Shown: piece by piece, positions 13,561 through 27,400 of the stretch
Layout: each line of letters begins with the position of its first letter
How positions within the stretch are numbered: position 1 is the first letter of the stretch
From: Takifugu bimaculatus
Taxonomy: Eukaryota; Chordata; Actinopteri; Tetraodontiformes; Tetraodontidae
Assembly (NCBI GenBank): GCA_004026145.2
Contig: CP034980.1
Span: 7,617,667 to 7,681,666 of the forward strand
DNA: 64,000 nt
Reading direction: 5' to 3'
Made by a program: the position numbers and the translations under genes
The notes under the pieces: generated by a model
Databases searched by the model: none
Told to the model about the DNA's origin: nothing
Seen by the model: the letters and a program-made list of their open reading frames with translations, nothing else

Positions 13561-16500
13561 GCGCTTGTTTCGACAAATGAACCCCTCGCGTCACCGCGGC
13601 TTCGTTTGAATCCGAATCAATAATTGTCTCGCCAACCTGAAAGAAAACAACGATCAAAACAGGGACTGTGGACGCTCCAGAGGTCTATTTACTTTGCTCG
13701 GCAATAAATTGGACTTAGATTTAATTTGGAAATCAACACAGCTAACAAAAATCTTTACTAAGGCAATGAGGGTGCATCGTCTTCTCTACCTCTAGTCAGC
13801 AGGGAGGGGAGAGGAGAGGTGTCCAGCCTCTGCCTGACAATTCTATTGCCAACAAAAGCAGTTTATTGATGTGGGTCGATTGGATGATAGTAACAAATAA
13901 CCAAATAATTCCCCAAACATTCATTCTAATTAACTTTGTTGGAGTGGTTGATTTAAAAAAAAAGAAGCTGTTTTAATAATGGCCAGTGCTTAGAATCTGG
14001 GCAGATTTTATTAGAGCGCCCCCCCAAATAAAAAAAAAAAGAAAGAAATCTTTCAGTTAAATTATTGTTGTCGTGAAGAGCCGGAGTCACTAAAGAGCTC
14101 CGTACAGCAAAGGACAACTTCCCCTTTGTTCCTTCCAGCCACGGCTACAGTGAAGGACATTTCTCTGACACAGACAAAAGAGTCAATCAAAAACGAGGCA
14201 TTCATACGTCTGCCGCACGTTTGAATGGCGTTTTCACGCAGGGCTGAAAGGAATTCAACACTGAATAATCGAATCAATACCACGTTTGGCGCAACTGCAA
14301 AAGGAATCAAATGACGCGGTCGTGAAGCCACGGTCAGCCTTGGAGAAGCAACTCCAACACCTTTTCTGAAGATTCTACTGTTATCTTCTACATTTTTGTG
14401 CAATAAAATTAATCTCAGAGTAGCAAACAATCAATAGCAGCCAAACCTCTTCAACCCACCCAAAAACGCCACCGTGCGACACAGAAAACCCTCAATGTGA
14501 CATCTGCAAGTCTCAGAAATCATAAAAATATAAGAACCAAAACAGAATTTCCTCTTTGATTAAGCTGTCGGAGAGAAGAAAGAGAAGCGGGACCTGTTTT
14601 TGCATGATTTTATCCTTCAGTTCTGAGTCAGGCTTTTCCTGGCGACACTGAAAACCCAATTGATCCTTTTCAAGGTAACATGTTGGGAATCGAAAAGCGG
14701 GAGTACGGCCGGAGACAACATGAACACTAAATCTCGACCTTTCCCTCTAAACTGAAAGGAACAATTAAAAAAGCACCAGCCGCAGCCCTGGTGGTGCCAG
14801 GGACCTGTCCTGAATATCGAGAGGGTTCCCGTGCTGCGTGGGGTATATGTTGCCGCTAGTTTATTGTGTTTTGGAATCAGGAGTTGACAGAGCTTATTAC
14901 CATGGACACCCTTTGAACGAATGTCCCATTAAAAGACGCAGGATGCCTAAATCGGAAGCTTCAGAGCATCTTCCACCGACAGAGAGAATGTCATCATTAA
15001 GATCAGGCTCTACTGTGTTTATGGTGAAGTTTTTGGGTTTTTTTTAAATAGTGGCTCTTAAAGATGATGAAACCCTGAAAAAACAAATAGCACAACTCGT
15101 TTTTCAGGTCGCGGGTCCTTAAATAGCACAAACATTGTTCAAAGAAGACAGATTCCAAGCGCTTTTGCTTTTACCTTTAAAGTTACTCATCAAGCTGCCA
15201 TGATTGGAGATGAGAAAGGAGCCTGTAAAGATCAGCCTGAGTGCGGCACAATAAACACAATGTGCATTGTTGACGAGGTCACACAAGTAACTTGATTCAA
15301 GTTTGGCTTTAATTAAATATTGCATTGCTGATTGAATGGACTGAAAAAATAAATAAAAATACACAGATAAAATGATGCACTTAACGTTTGAAGGTTGGAG
15401 CCAGAAAACATGTTGCTTGTTTCATTAATCGATTGAAAAGTAACATTGTGCTGCTGGATGATGTGAAGAAACAAACCTCTCACATATCAAGCCTCCAAAT
15501 TCATCAGGCAAACCTTTGTTCAGTATTTAGAGTCAGCTGCACACTCAGAACTCGGACTGACACTGACTGTACAGTTGGATTATTTTACAGTATTTCTAAC
15601 CGCAGGCTGTCATGGCAGATCCTTCCACCAGCAGACAGTCAGAAGTAGCTGTTGTCATTCCTTTCAGATGTCAGCGTGAATAGCAGCATTTCAGAGCTGT
15701 CCACACCCACACAGCCTGCCAACCAGCTACCTGTTAAATTATCCTCCCTACCTGGGAACGGCCGTATCCTGACAGCGTCCAAGATGCACAAGAAGAGCGT
15801 CTCATTGCCATTTTCTGCTTTTTCGATCAGCAAAAATCATTTTAAAATCATGTTGTGGGCTCATGGGCTCCATTTGTCCTGGACATTCTGTCTTTCTTTC
15901 TTTTATCCTGACATAAACAGCAACAACTTAAAGCTCATCTGCTCATCAACACATGAAAGACAATTGATTTTGAAGACAAGCCCAGGTTGGTTTAACACCA
16001 TCAGTAAGAGACTTGTTTTCACTAATTACTTACCGATTTTTGAGGGTAGTTTCTTTATGGTTTTGTTGCAAGCCCAATTAAGGTCATCAATTTTCCAGGT
16101 AAATGAAGAAAGTGAGGGGAAAAAAAGATCAATATTTCCCGCCGTTTATTTTAAAGGTTGCGTTAGCAGAGCTGTGGGGTAGAATATGAGACAAATGAGC
16201 CAGTTTGGTTGATTTGACTCCTGTGTGACACGATGAGCTATTGTTCTTTTTTGCACAGTTGTCAAAATGAGATAATTAGATTACTCATAATTCCTTCATG
16301 CAAATTAGAGTAGTAGGAGATGACGTTTGGTTCAAATTTAGCTCCTATAATGGTTAGGTTTCAAACGTTACCTTATATTTGTCCTATTACCTGATTTAAT
16401 TAATTTATAGTCACCCAGGTTATTAAACATCCCTAGAATGACAGGAACATCTACAGCTGGCCACAACTTAATTCTGCCTGAGAACTGGCAACATATTCAT

Positions 16501-18200
16501 GGAAAAAAGGGAAAAAAAACATTTTACAACCAGAGACCACATATTCTTAAGATGGGAAAGCTTGTTAGCACAGGCTGACTCAGGCTTTGGACATTTGTCC
16601 AACATAAAGTAAGTTTGTCAAATGATCCGGCTAACTCTAATTACCTTCATCAGTGTTGTTCGTTTAGCATTTTTAATGTGACCACTGTAGTTACAAAAAT
16701 CGATCCTAAAGAGGTTCAGGACATGCTTTAGCCAAGGTTGGAGCAAAAAAAATCAAAGAGAGAGTAAGGTAAAAAAATCTTTATAAAAGATCTTTATATA
16801 CAAGTTTTAGACATTAAAATTGGATGTACTTTTCCAATTATTTGATAACAATCCCTTGTCAAAAACGCTTTTAACAATTCTTAAAATCCTCAAGGAATCA
16901 AATCAGAATTCATCTTATTTCACAACCAATCCGGCAATCGTCCACGATTTATAGCCGAAAGAAGCTTCTTTAGGCCAAATTCTGCTCTGCTCCAAATTAA
17001 TTTTGGCACTCGAAGGGTTCAAGAGTAATTTTGAGATAACTTTCCATATTAATAAAAGACAGGATGACATAAGACCAAAGAAGCAATTATTTACTCATTA
17101 AATGGGTTAGCAGTTTGGCCTAAAGCTGCAAAGGCTAATTAATAAGGTGGTTGGCAGAGTCCCTAACGGGAGGCTGTATTCCCTGTGTGCCAGCGACTTA
17201 GGGTTGAAAAATACAAAGTCATCAACGGGGGCCCTTGACCTTAAACGCATCAGGACATAAAGACTTAGGAGGTAAACAATGGATGCTATTCTATGATTAA
17301 TTCTCCTGACCACAAATAAGTTGCACTGAGGACAAACAAAGAGGTCTGACGTCACGTGTTTCCAACATATTAAAATACATTTTTGTTACATTTATTTTTT
17401 AAATCTATTGTGTGATAGATCTAACTTACATAACTTACAGAAAAATGCCAAATGGGGAGAACAGAAGTCGGGATGAAATCTGGTTTACACATTTGTAGAT
17501 TTGAAGAGTGTGTGTGTGTGTGTGTGTGTGTTCATTGTGCAACAGTGTGACCCACATTTAACTTGCAAAAATCATAATTTTGAACCATCCAGGCAAGCAT
17601 ATGGAAGAAAACCAAAGATACGACATTCTCAGATGTCGTCCAATCTCTCATTTTCACCTCAAACCTCCATTGGCAGATTTCACCAGTGTTGCGCAAGTTT
17701 CTCTGGACACATAAAGATTTCGAATATATTCACAATCTGAAGATTTTAGTTTCTATTAGCAACCAGGAATCATAAAAACATAAATAATGAACACTAACCC
17801 CCCCAAACCCCAAACTATTTGACTCCCAGCTCAGGGTTGCGAGGTTACTCCTCCACTTGAGCCTTATCAGACCTTCTCAGGCAGCAGGGAACGGCGAGTG
17901 TCTGAGCCAGTGGAGGAAAAAGTGCCTGTTCTTGTTCATTTATGCATGAAGAGGATTTCAAATCTCCAGAGTAATACCTGTGGTTTTGTGATACATTTAC
18001 CAAGACATCTTCTCCTCTGAGACACCTCAAAACCCCCCTTTTAACATGTTCTGAAGGTGTTTAGGGATTGGCGTTTTGGCACTCGGATCCTCTCGCCTCC
18101 AAGAGTTGTGAAGTTTTCCGTGTTCTACTGTATTTTATGGGAGCATCGACTTCATTCTCCTCCACCCACTCACATCTTGTGCTTATGTGGTTAGAACGGG
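13561..18200. other. Intergenic; contains the longest open frame of the window
   Basis: No gene was recognised. The longest uninterrupted ATG frame of the window (15652-16182, +, 176 codons) lies here. It has no recognised domain, signal peptide or compositional bias expected of a protein. A homeodomain-core-rich stretch lies at about 16190-16500 and a GT tract at 17508-17531. Confidence 0.4.
17508..17531. repeat. (GT)n microsatellite
   Basis: Uninterrupted GT tract of about 24 bases. Confidence 0.95.
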
Positions 18201-18760
18201 AGCCACACCGTCCACATGCGCCAGCGGGTCATGAACCGTCTTGAAATATCAAATTGCTGGAATCGCGCTGTTACCTATTATGGGCTGCAGTTCAATTTGC
18301 AATCAGCTGCGCCATACTGTGTCATCAGCAGAGCCCCAGAACAGTGGAGTGTGGTTAATGCTTCAGCCCCATCCTCTGGATCACAGGCACAATTACATTG
18401 TAATTAACTTTGCTGGATCGCTGGACTTCCTCGTGTGCGTGCCCCTATGACTTCTGTTTATCAAATACCATCTTCCAGAAGAGTGAGAGTGTAATAGAGC
18501 TGCCATATGTGGAGTCCGAGATGTGCTCCGAGTAGAGCAGAGCATTAATTTATGTATAGGATTGAGTAGAAGCTTGAACTTTGGAACAGGCCTCTAATTT
18601 TTCTCCCCTCTACAGCCATTGTGGTGCCACAAAAGCCATTGGAAATAATGAGTTTCACCGCACAGCAGCACCATTGTGTCCTAAAGGCCCTTCAGAGATT
18701 ATTCTCCTTTGAATGAAATTAAGAATAAATCAAGGCTGCAGGCATTGTGAAATGGGCTCA
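18200..18760. promoter_or_regulatory. Candidate conserved noncoding block
   Basis: A non-repetitive stretch with a near-palindromic homeodomain/POU-like cluster (ACAATTACATTGTAATTAAC near 18388-18407) and paired SOX-like cores (CCATTGTGG and GCCATTGG near 18615-18641). No coding frame fits. Its look matches ancient vertebrate enhancers; conservation is untested. Confidence 0.25.
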
Positions 18761-21700
18761 CACGTCCCCACGGTCACAAGGATCTGACGCGGCGGCGGCG
18801 CCGCTCTCCAGATGTGGCGGAAACGATCTGCAACAGGTGTGAAGTAGCAGCGCCCGGGCGCTTTCAGCAGGCATAAGGTCTCACACACTAAACACCAACT
18901 CTGGCGAAACATGTACTGTCAAGGCCAATTTCAGAAAAGCTAAAAATATTTCACGCAGCTATTATTTTTACAAAGCAAGCGGCAGATGTGACAGAGGAGG
19001 GTGGCGCTCCGCTGTGCACAGCAAAAGGAACTTGTTTCTACAACACAAATTTTTGTGGTACAAAAGGCTGAAAGAACATCAGGTTTGACTTTCCTCCATG
19101 TTTCCCATCCAAGCATTGATCCGCCCACGGACAGATCACGTTAAGAAAAACCCATATTCTCTGCTGGGAAACATGCTTACCCACCGTGCGCTGCAGTGCA
19201 CGACATCGAACCGGGCATCACCCCGCCGCTTGTTAGAAGTCTGAGAGCTTCTTCGGCCTGGATGGATGGATTTATTTTTAATCTGGCATGTCTGACAGTT
19301 TGTTCAACAAGCTTCAACTAAATGAAAAAGCAAACTTTGAGCGTCTTGGACCTCGCGCCTGTGGAGGAGCCAAACTTTTAATCAGAAATAATACAGCTGC
19401 GTCGGAGCGGCTCCAGCCGCCGCAGATGGTTGACTGACCATGCAGATTTGCTAACCTGATCCTGAGAGCTGACATGAGCATATATTTAAGTCAGAGAAAC
19501 ACTGAAATGTATATGGATGAGCTCAAATGTGGGCCTGTCACTGAACAGCACTGACATTTAAATGTATATGCAATGTAAGAAGGATTCTATATGTGCTGGC
19601 ATACTGTGCGAATGACCTTCGTATCTGCCTCAAAACGCTGTCAAAAAACACGACTGGAATGCATTTAGGAACACTAGATGGGTTCTATGTCAGATCTTAT
19701 ACTTGCATTATATATAAAAATAACCTCATATTCGTGGGATACGTGTTCATAGTCATATCAACAAGTGTTGATTGCATAGGAAGCAGCATTCTGTGAGAAA
19801 TGAAAGGCAAAGGTGTGGAAAATAAATGAGCAATTGGCGATGTTGCTGGAATTTGCTGGCCGAGTTTAAAAAGACCAGATTTTTTTTTTTTTTAGGATTC
19901 TTTGGGCATTTCTTTCTTGTGATTTGGAACTTCATGAAGACGGGACTTTTGGGAGCACTTTTTCAACGGTTCGTGGGTCTAGTTTTGTTCCACGAGACAC
20001 CTCATCACGCGCCAGGCATCTATAGCTGACAGCTGGCAGCTCCGTTTAGCTAACTGGCAATGCACACCTTTGAAAGTTGACTCGTCTTTCGATGAGAAAA
20101 CGACCAGCGTCCAGTCTGTCAATAGCACCATCTGACCTGCTCGGCTTTGCCTGCGTTACAAAGTCACATCTCTGGACGGACCTGCGCACCATCTGTTTTG
20201 GACACTATATGGACGAATGTTGAAAAGAACTCAACCTAATTGACGTTGCTGCCATTCAAAATAATGAGAAAATCTCGAGGGATTTGACTGTTTTCCTTTG
20301 AATTTATTTTTCCTTAATTTGACTTCCTTCTGTGTGTACAGAGGGTGAATGGAGAACCGCTGACTCGAGAACTTGCGTGCGGAATCTGACAGTTTTTGCT
20401 GAGCCGGTATTTCCCTGAATAAACAGCCATTAACTTCTCATCCAATGCACATGCACAAAAATCAAGAGGCCAATGAGGTTCATTAATATTAATAACGAAT
20501 CCTACATTTTTCTGTGTGAGGACAGAAATACATTTCCCAGCCCACGGTCATGGGCGCTGGTTTAAACAAGAGGCAACAAATGCGAGAAAAGGAACATAAT
20601 TTGTATCTGGGGCTGATTTGTGATATTTTCTTGCGATAAATATAAAATCGCACCCCTGTGTTCAGACCAAATGCGCCATGCAGAGCACAGTCATGCAAAA
20701 AGACTCGAGGTTTAAATCCAAGCCTCCATTTGGACTGATTGAAGACATGAAATAGCACACGGGGGTGCGTGCTCCGCCTGTGTGGGCTACCATGGTTACC
20801 TGGGCTGTATTGCTGTCTGATAGGCTCCAGCTCTTCCTGTGACCTTGAGGAATAAGTGCTGGCCAGTTAAAAGGAAGATGCAGAGCAGCAAACCCCAGCT
20901 GAACCGCAGAGCAGCGCCACTGTCAAGTACCTCGCTACAAAAACAGGCCGACACAGCAGGACCCTCCCAACCTCTGACTGGCTGACTGACTGATGGAGAG
21001 CTCTGCTCTGACACTTGGCTTGCATCACCCCTGCATTCATGTGCTGCCTCTGTTTTTGCCAGTGGCCACATGACCAAAGGTTTTGTTTTTTTTATTCTGT
21101 CACAGATTACAGAAAGAAACACTGAAAATTGACAAGACACATGCATTCCATTCCACTTATTGTTCTATAAGATAAATGCCGAGCTACCAACAATGCCCTT
21201 TAGGTGTAGGAAGGAGGATAAAACATACTTCTTAGTTATATTTCTCATTGGGGAAGAAAGCCTGAAAGAATATACAGATGAATACAACAGGTGAGTCAAT
21301 TACACTCATCTGTGTTCGGAATCTAGTTCTAGATGTTATTCACTGTAAAAAATGGTTGATGTGAAATGACTATTGAAGGTTATACAGTTGCAAAGTCCCA
21401 CAGAAGCCAAGACTTGAAACACTGGTTGTGTGTTGCAGCATCATTTTGTCAGAAGCTGTCAATCACATAATAAATCCTATCTGACGGGTTCATACGCAGA
21501 GGGGCGATGCTTCGGATGCCTCCACCTGCGTTTCTCGTGCTGCCGCTGTGCTCATCCACAACGACAGCGCACATGCCCGCTGACGTTATTATGAAAAAAA
21601 AAAAAGGCTGGACAGCGAATGATGAAGTTATAAAAAAGAATAAAAAATCATACCTGTTGCTATTTAATTTCGATCAATAACACAGGTGAAGGTAATAATA

Positions 21701-24190
21701 TACTTTCGCCTCTGTCATCCATTTTCTTCCCATCAGATACCCCTGACAAAATCATGCTAGAGCTTCCTGTTGTTTCAGGAAAAAAAACAACCCAAAAACA
21801 ATGAATAAAATATTAGTGAAAATTGCATTTTTCATATGAATAATGTAAAAGAGGGCATGCTGTTGGCATCCACGTCTCAAGGTTACTAGTTTCCCTGCGT
21901 GGCCCGAGCTTTGTTCTTGTTTGGTATGAAATGAAAGGATTCATTTTTTTTATCAGGTTTTCTGTTCTAACGGACACTTTCGGGATATGTTATTCTGCAA
22001 ACTTGAAAGGCCCAGCAGGAGGTATGAAGAGTCAATACGCTGCCATATGGTGTATGACTCAAAGAGCATGCCAAACTTTCCCCTGCAGCCTGCTTCCCCC
22101 AGTCGCCGTGACAATCGACTTCTTCTTACCAGGAGGTAAATTGAAGGAGATCCGGAAATGAACTTTGGGAGAAATATAATTGTTTAAATGATGGAAGGTG
22201 ACACTTAATGTCATAATTGTTCTCCCGGGGAAGTTTAGCTTGATGTGCGGCTCTGAATCTCAAGTCAAACCATTAACTCCAAAATGTTTACGCTCATCAT
22301 TTCTGCCAATAAGATAATAATCTCCCAACTTGTCAGCATGTGTGAATCTTCAGAAGAGTCTTGAAAGCTGGCGAATCCAGGCTTCCACCACTGACTAAGA
22401 CCCACCGCCATTTAATGAATGCATCACAAGGAAAAAACAAACCAAACCTGAGTTGGTTGCACTCTTCTTGGGTTCCATATTGATTGTTTGCTCCTGATAA
22501 CATGAAGACAAATAGAGTGATCAATCATGATACATGTAGGCCACATTATATTCACAGTTCCAATTACAAAGGGGTCGTCTTCCGTTTTTACAATCGTATC
22601 AAACAACCGATACGGCTCTTTCACAACTGACAAATTTACGCTGTGATGATTTATGTCCAATTAAGGAATAATCAATAACCACAGGCCTGCACACTCTCCT
22701 GTAAACACCCGATCCAATTCTGATATCAGATATCAGTCCGGTATTAATGGCTGATTAATTAGTTGCCTTCATATTTCCCCCCATTCACAATGTAGTTTGG
22801 AACTAGCAAAAATGAAGGGAAGCATTTTACTTTACTAATATTTTTGTAATACAGGAATTCAATTTGCGATTAAACCATTTTCATGAAAAATGATTACAAC
22901 TGGCAATCTGACAGCAGATCCTCGTGTTTTCCTTCGCTCTGAGGGTTCAGAAAGAATGTGCGGATTTTGATCTCCGGTCCGACCATTATGTTTCAGATCG
23001 AGACCAAGTTCAATCAAGATCTTTGAAAGAAGCAACCATTATACTGGATCCTGCCTCTTAATTGGGAAAGATCTATTTGGGTTTTCAGCTTTCATCCATC
23101 TCTGATGTACTTTACAATGATGAGAAGAGCCTGGCATGTCGAGCAGTGGCTTACTTTTAGTAGTTGCATCGCACTTTATGGAAACATTAGAATTCAAGGA
23201 GCAACCCCCCTTTTTATGTAGTACATTAAGAGTTCCAGTATTGCTGAGATGGACTTACTGGGCAGTGTTTCTTTATTCTTAAGATGTGACTAAAGCAAGG
23301 CTCAAACATGTTGAGGAAGCAGGCACACATAGGACAAGAGTTCACATGACATGATGCATAAGCAGAGCTGCAGGACATCCATAAATGTATGTTAAACGCT
23401 TCAGGAAAACAGCCCAAAAATGGGAAACTCTAAGAAAGATTCCAAAATAAAAGCAGGCAAAATCACCCAGATTTAGCTGAGACATGTTCAGAGGAAAGGA
23501 AAACTGTTAGAGTTTACAAGAGCATAAGCCGCAAATACCTACATCGTATTTTTCCAGCACCACCAGTCGATACAGCCCCTGAGAAAAGCCACTGTTGTCA
23601 GAAGTGGCAGGCTTCAGCCTCTGCCCTGCCACATTTGAACACTTTGGGGTAAATGACATCCTGTCAAAGCTGCCAACTTACAAAGGCCACTCTGAACATT
23701 TCTAAAGATGGATGTAACCTGGCAACTAAAGAACGTCCACGCTTATTTCACCTCCAGCTTCAACAGAAGAAAAGAGTGGGAACATTTAATCTGCTGAGGT
23801 AGCTATTTTCTCATAAATATCACTCCACTTTTCTTACAATGGAGAGTTTGACTTGTATAAAAATGGCAATCCTCTAGGAAAGTGGGAAAGAATACTGTGA
23901 AATATACACACATAAAATGTGTGATATTAGTCCCGCTATTAAATAAATTCTTTCAATCAAGATTATGAGGACAAGACATAAACGTATGTTTTTTCACAGG
24001 TTTTACGAAAAAACGATCGCCTTCGCCTCCGGTAACCTGGCATGTTTTGTTCAATAACTGGGCAGGTTTCTGTATAATCGTATATGAACTATAAGTCATT
24101 CCTGTGAGGGTCATTCTACAGCTGTTACTTCTGCGCCTTTAAGCGCTGAATTAGGCCACACTTTAAACACTGCACTGCCCCTTTAACGCA
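18761..24190. other. Intergenic upstream of AGA, no gene recognised
   Basis: No exon or RNA gene was recognised. Notable sequence is limited to a GC-rich patch near 18787-18800, short A/T homopolymers, and a GATATC palindrome cluster near 22720-22736. Confidence 0.45.
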
Positions 24191-24194
24191 GGAC

Positions 24195-24387
24195 GCGCCC
24201 GCTTACCACGTGACCAAACAAGGAAGTCCAACTACTTCTTTCCAACCAAATGAATATGTGCCTAAATCTCTTTTAGTTCACTTTTAGATTTGAACTGGGA
24301 TGTGGCCATGACGAGAGCCTAAAACCCGAGATTTACGTTTACGCCTCGTTTTAACGCCTGTCCGAGTTTCCAAATCGTCGCAACAAA
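24195..24387 (+). promoter_or_regulatory. AGA promoter region with CLEAR-like E-box
   Basis: The 190 bases before the AGA start codon are relatively CpG-rich with no TATA box at a suitable distance. CACGTGAC at 24207-24214 (minus-strand GTCACGTG) matches the core of the CLEAR motif GTCACGTGAC, bound by TFEB/TFE3 at lysosomal gene promoters. AGA encodes a lysosomal hydrolase, so the site is where such control would be expected. The start codon has A at -3. Regulation by TFEB is inference. Confidence 0.5.
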
Positions 24388-24496
24388 ATGTGGATTTGGC
24401 TTCTTATTCTGACTTTATCGCTGCATTTGGCCCCCGAACACGCATCTGTGCCGCTGGTCATCAACACATGGCCGTTTAAGAACGCCACGGCTGCAG
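24388..24496 (+). CDS. aga: aga exon 1: signal peptide and mature N terminus
   Basis: Encodes residues 1-36 plus one base of codon 37; donor GCAG before GTAAAA. It holds the leucine-rich leader and the PLVINTWPFKNAT segment conserved in glycosylasparaginases. The start is the only ATG that gives a signal peptide in this frame. Confidence 0.95.
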
Positions 24497-27400
24497 GTAA
24501 AACAGCGATTCTCACCTCAAACCGGAGCAACTTGCAGCCTTCGCCTCCGTCCGTCGTGTCTCAAACCTCGGCCCCACATTAAGCTGCTCCGGTCCAGTTT
24601 GCTCCTCATAATAATATGGAAACTGGGTTAGAGGGTTTTGGCACATTAGTTATTTCATTCTCACAAGAACATGGCATTATTTCATCAGATTACTCATCTT
24701 TTGTCATGGATTATTATAGTTTTAGGTGTGTGTAACAATATATAAGGAAGCAACAATAAAATAAAAATAGTCAATAATAGCTCATAGGCATAAATTCCTT
24801 TATATTTTCTCACACTATGCTACCACATGCAGATTCAATCATTCATGCCACCAATAATGAAAATCTACATAAAAAACACATTTCAGTTTGTGTTGACCAG
24901 AGACAATAAATATAAATGAATACCTGACTGTTTTAATTAGTGAATTATGTCCTATGTTGGATCAAATAAAAATGAATCCCACTTGCTCTAATGAGGAACT
25001 AAAGCCTGAACTTCACCTGAAGGGAGAGGAAAATAGTGTTTTGTTGTGTGTGTGTGTGTGTGTGTGTGAAGAACAATACTAGGGGGATTCAATAACCACT
25101 GAGATCTATAGGAAACACCTCACGGCCATTATAGAAATTCCCTTTTCTACCGTATATAGAATGTAAGATCATACTCAGCGGCAGGGGAAAGGAAAGGGGC
25201 GGAACCCCGAAAGGCTTCATAACAAGCAATCTAGGTGTGTTTTCACTCTTTGATTTCCTTCAGGATGACACAGCGGGCTTGTTCAAATGGAAGCTGAAAA
25301 TATTTCAGGAATGCTTGAGACTTATATGTCAAGTGGATTTCCACTGCACAGCTCCTGAAGAAATGGGGGAAAAAAGATAAATCAGGCATTCAAAACATCT
25401 CAAGCAACACATTAGACCTGTGGATGATTGAATTTACCTCAGAAATCTCTGCAGTTGATAGATGGATCCCCCTTAATTTATCAGATGTACATCAGCCGCT
25501 GGTCCTCAGGTGGCTATGAGGATGAAAAATGTGCCATGCTGGCTCCTCTGTTGGTGGGTTAAAAAGTGCAGTCTGCATTAGTCACGTCTATTGATCTGCA
25601 CATGCAGATTTGTTTTCCTTTGGGGGCCTCAGAAGCAGCTGACAAAAGCAGGATAATCTTATCTTCCCTTCCTTTGCAAGTCAAAAACACTAAAATGACA
25701 AAGCGGATGAAATCGGAATGTCCCGAAACAAGGACGCGTCTCCCAAACAGCAGATGACGAGAAGTTCTAAACGGATAAATCAAATTTAGGCATCCGTGAT
25801 TGTAGCCTGCTGACGACAACACGGTGGTCTGAGAATTAGACGGCAAGCTGTTGACAGTGCTACCAGTTGGTAGTTTGATCCCCCCGTGGCCACTTGGGGG
25901 ATCAGTGACCAACTGCTTGTCAGCCCTCGTTTGCTGTTGACGTGGAATAAATCTGGACAAACAAGTGTACCTATTGTACAAAGTAAACACCAGCTGAAAT
26001 GCACAAAATCTAAATATTGTAACAATACACAGCAGCACAATGACGGAAACCGTAAGTAAAGTCTATTGTGGGGAAGGGGGGGGTTGACCGTCTGTTTCTG
26101 TCCTTCAGCTCGACGACTATTGAGTTGTGAGTGGCTGCGTTGTGTTTTTTGCTGCAGCTTGGAGCGCCCTGCAGTCAGGCGGCTCGGTGCTGGATGCCGT
26201 GGAGAAGGGCTGCGCCCGCTGTGAGGTGGAGCAGTGCGACGGGACGGTGGGTTACGGCGGGAGCCCAGACGAGGCCGGGGAGACCACACTGGACGCCCTG
26301 ATCATGAACGGGTAAGGAACTGTGCAGAAAGCGCGCTGATGTTCAACAACAACAACAACGTTACGTAAGCGAAATGAGGTAAAACCAAAAGAAAAGGTCA
26401 AATCATTGTGAATAAATATGTCAGCTTACAGTTTAAAGGTCACGATCGGCGACTTGTCCAGGGTGTATGTCCTCCTCCGCCCTCTTACTGCCTGGAGAGG
26501 CTGCAGCAGTGACAAACATCGACCACGTGACTGAATATGTGCTGATTGCAGGATTGTAGAATCTCTTCAGTGGTCGCAGGATAAAACCAGGCGTAAGACA
26601 GGATTGGGGGGGGGCGTCAATTTTTCTGTAAAAAGCTAAAAAAAAATTGCCAAGCAGGACACAGTTGTGCAATGCTGATTTATTTTATTTATTTATTGAA
26701 AGGACTTATTTTTAACTGACCCAGATCTTCTAATCTAATCTAATCTAATCTAATCCAACACCCGCAGTCGTCAACACGTTGCTGCTGTCTTTTGTTTCCA
26801 TAATATGCACAGCCGTAATTGGCTGACCTTTCGGGCCAGCTTTTCTGTAATAAAGCTCTAATTAAGATCTTTTTTTTGGGTCTGAAAGCTTGCCAGTTAT
26901 CAAGGCTTTAAGTGCAAACACTTAACACCCTCAGGGGTTGTCATGGGAGGAAAATGTCAGCTTATAATAAGGGGCAACGAGCAAGCAGCAAGCAGTTTAT
27001 TAGTTCCATTTTCAGTGTTGCAGAATCGACTTGCTTTGGTTTGGTAGTCATGAATTTATTGTGTGAAAAGAATAGTCGACCACATGGTAGCCATTATAGC
27101 TGAACGAATTATAGCAGTTGTGCGAGCAGAAGAATTGAAATGCTATGAACAAAACCTGCAGCTCTACTGCGGCTACGGCTGAACTTCAAGAAAACATTTC
27201 CCGAGACTTCAGGTTGGGGTTTTTTATGATGTCGCTCGTTATTCCGGCAGCGAATTTATGTTTCTGAAGCTGCTTTAGCTCCACTAATGGCGGAGAGTTG
27301 ACATTCATTGTTTTAATAACTGGATACTTTTTAGTAAATTGCATCAGACTGGAGCAAATGAGGTGTAATTAGCCCCATCTTAAGTGGTGAGGTGGTGGCT

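Noticed and set aside
25559..26289. Overlapping minus-strand frames of 159 and 167 codons
   Set aside because: They lie in intron 1 and antisense to exon 2 of aga; the + strand exon has clear homology and splice sites, the antisense frames have none.
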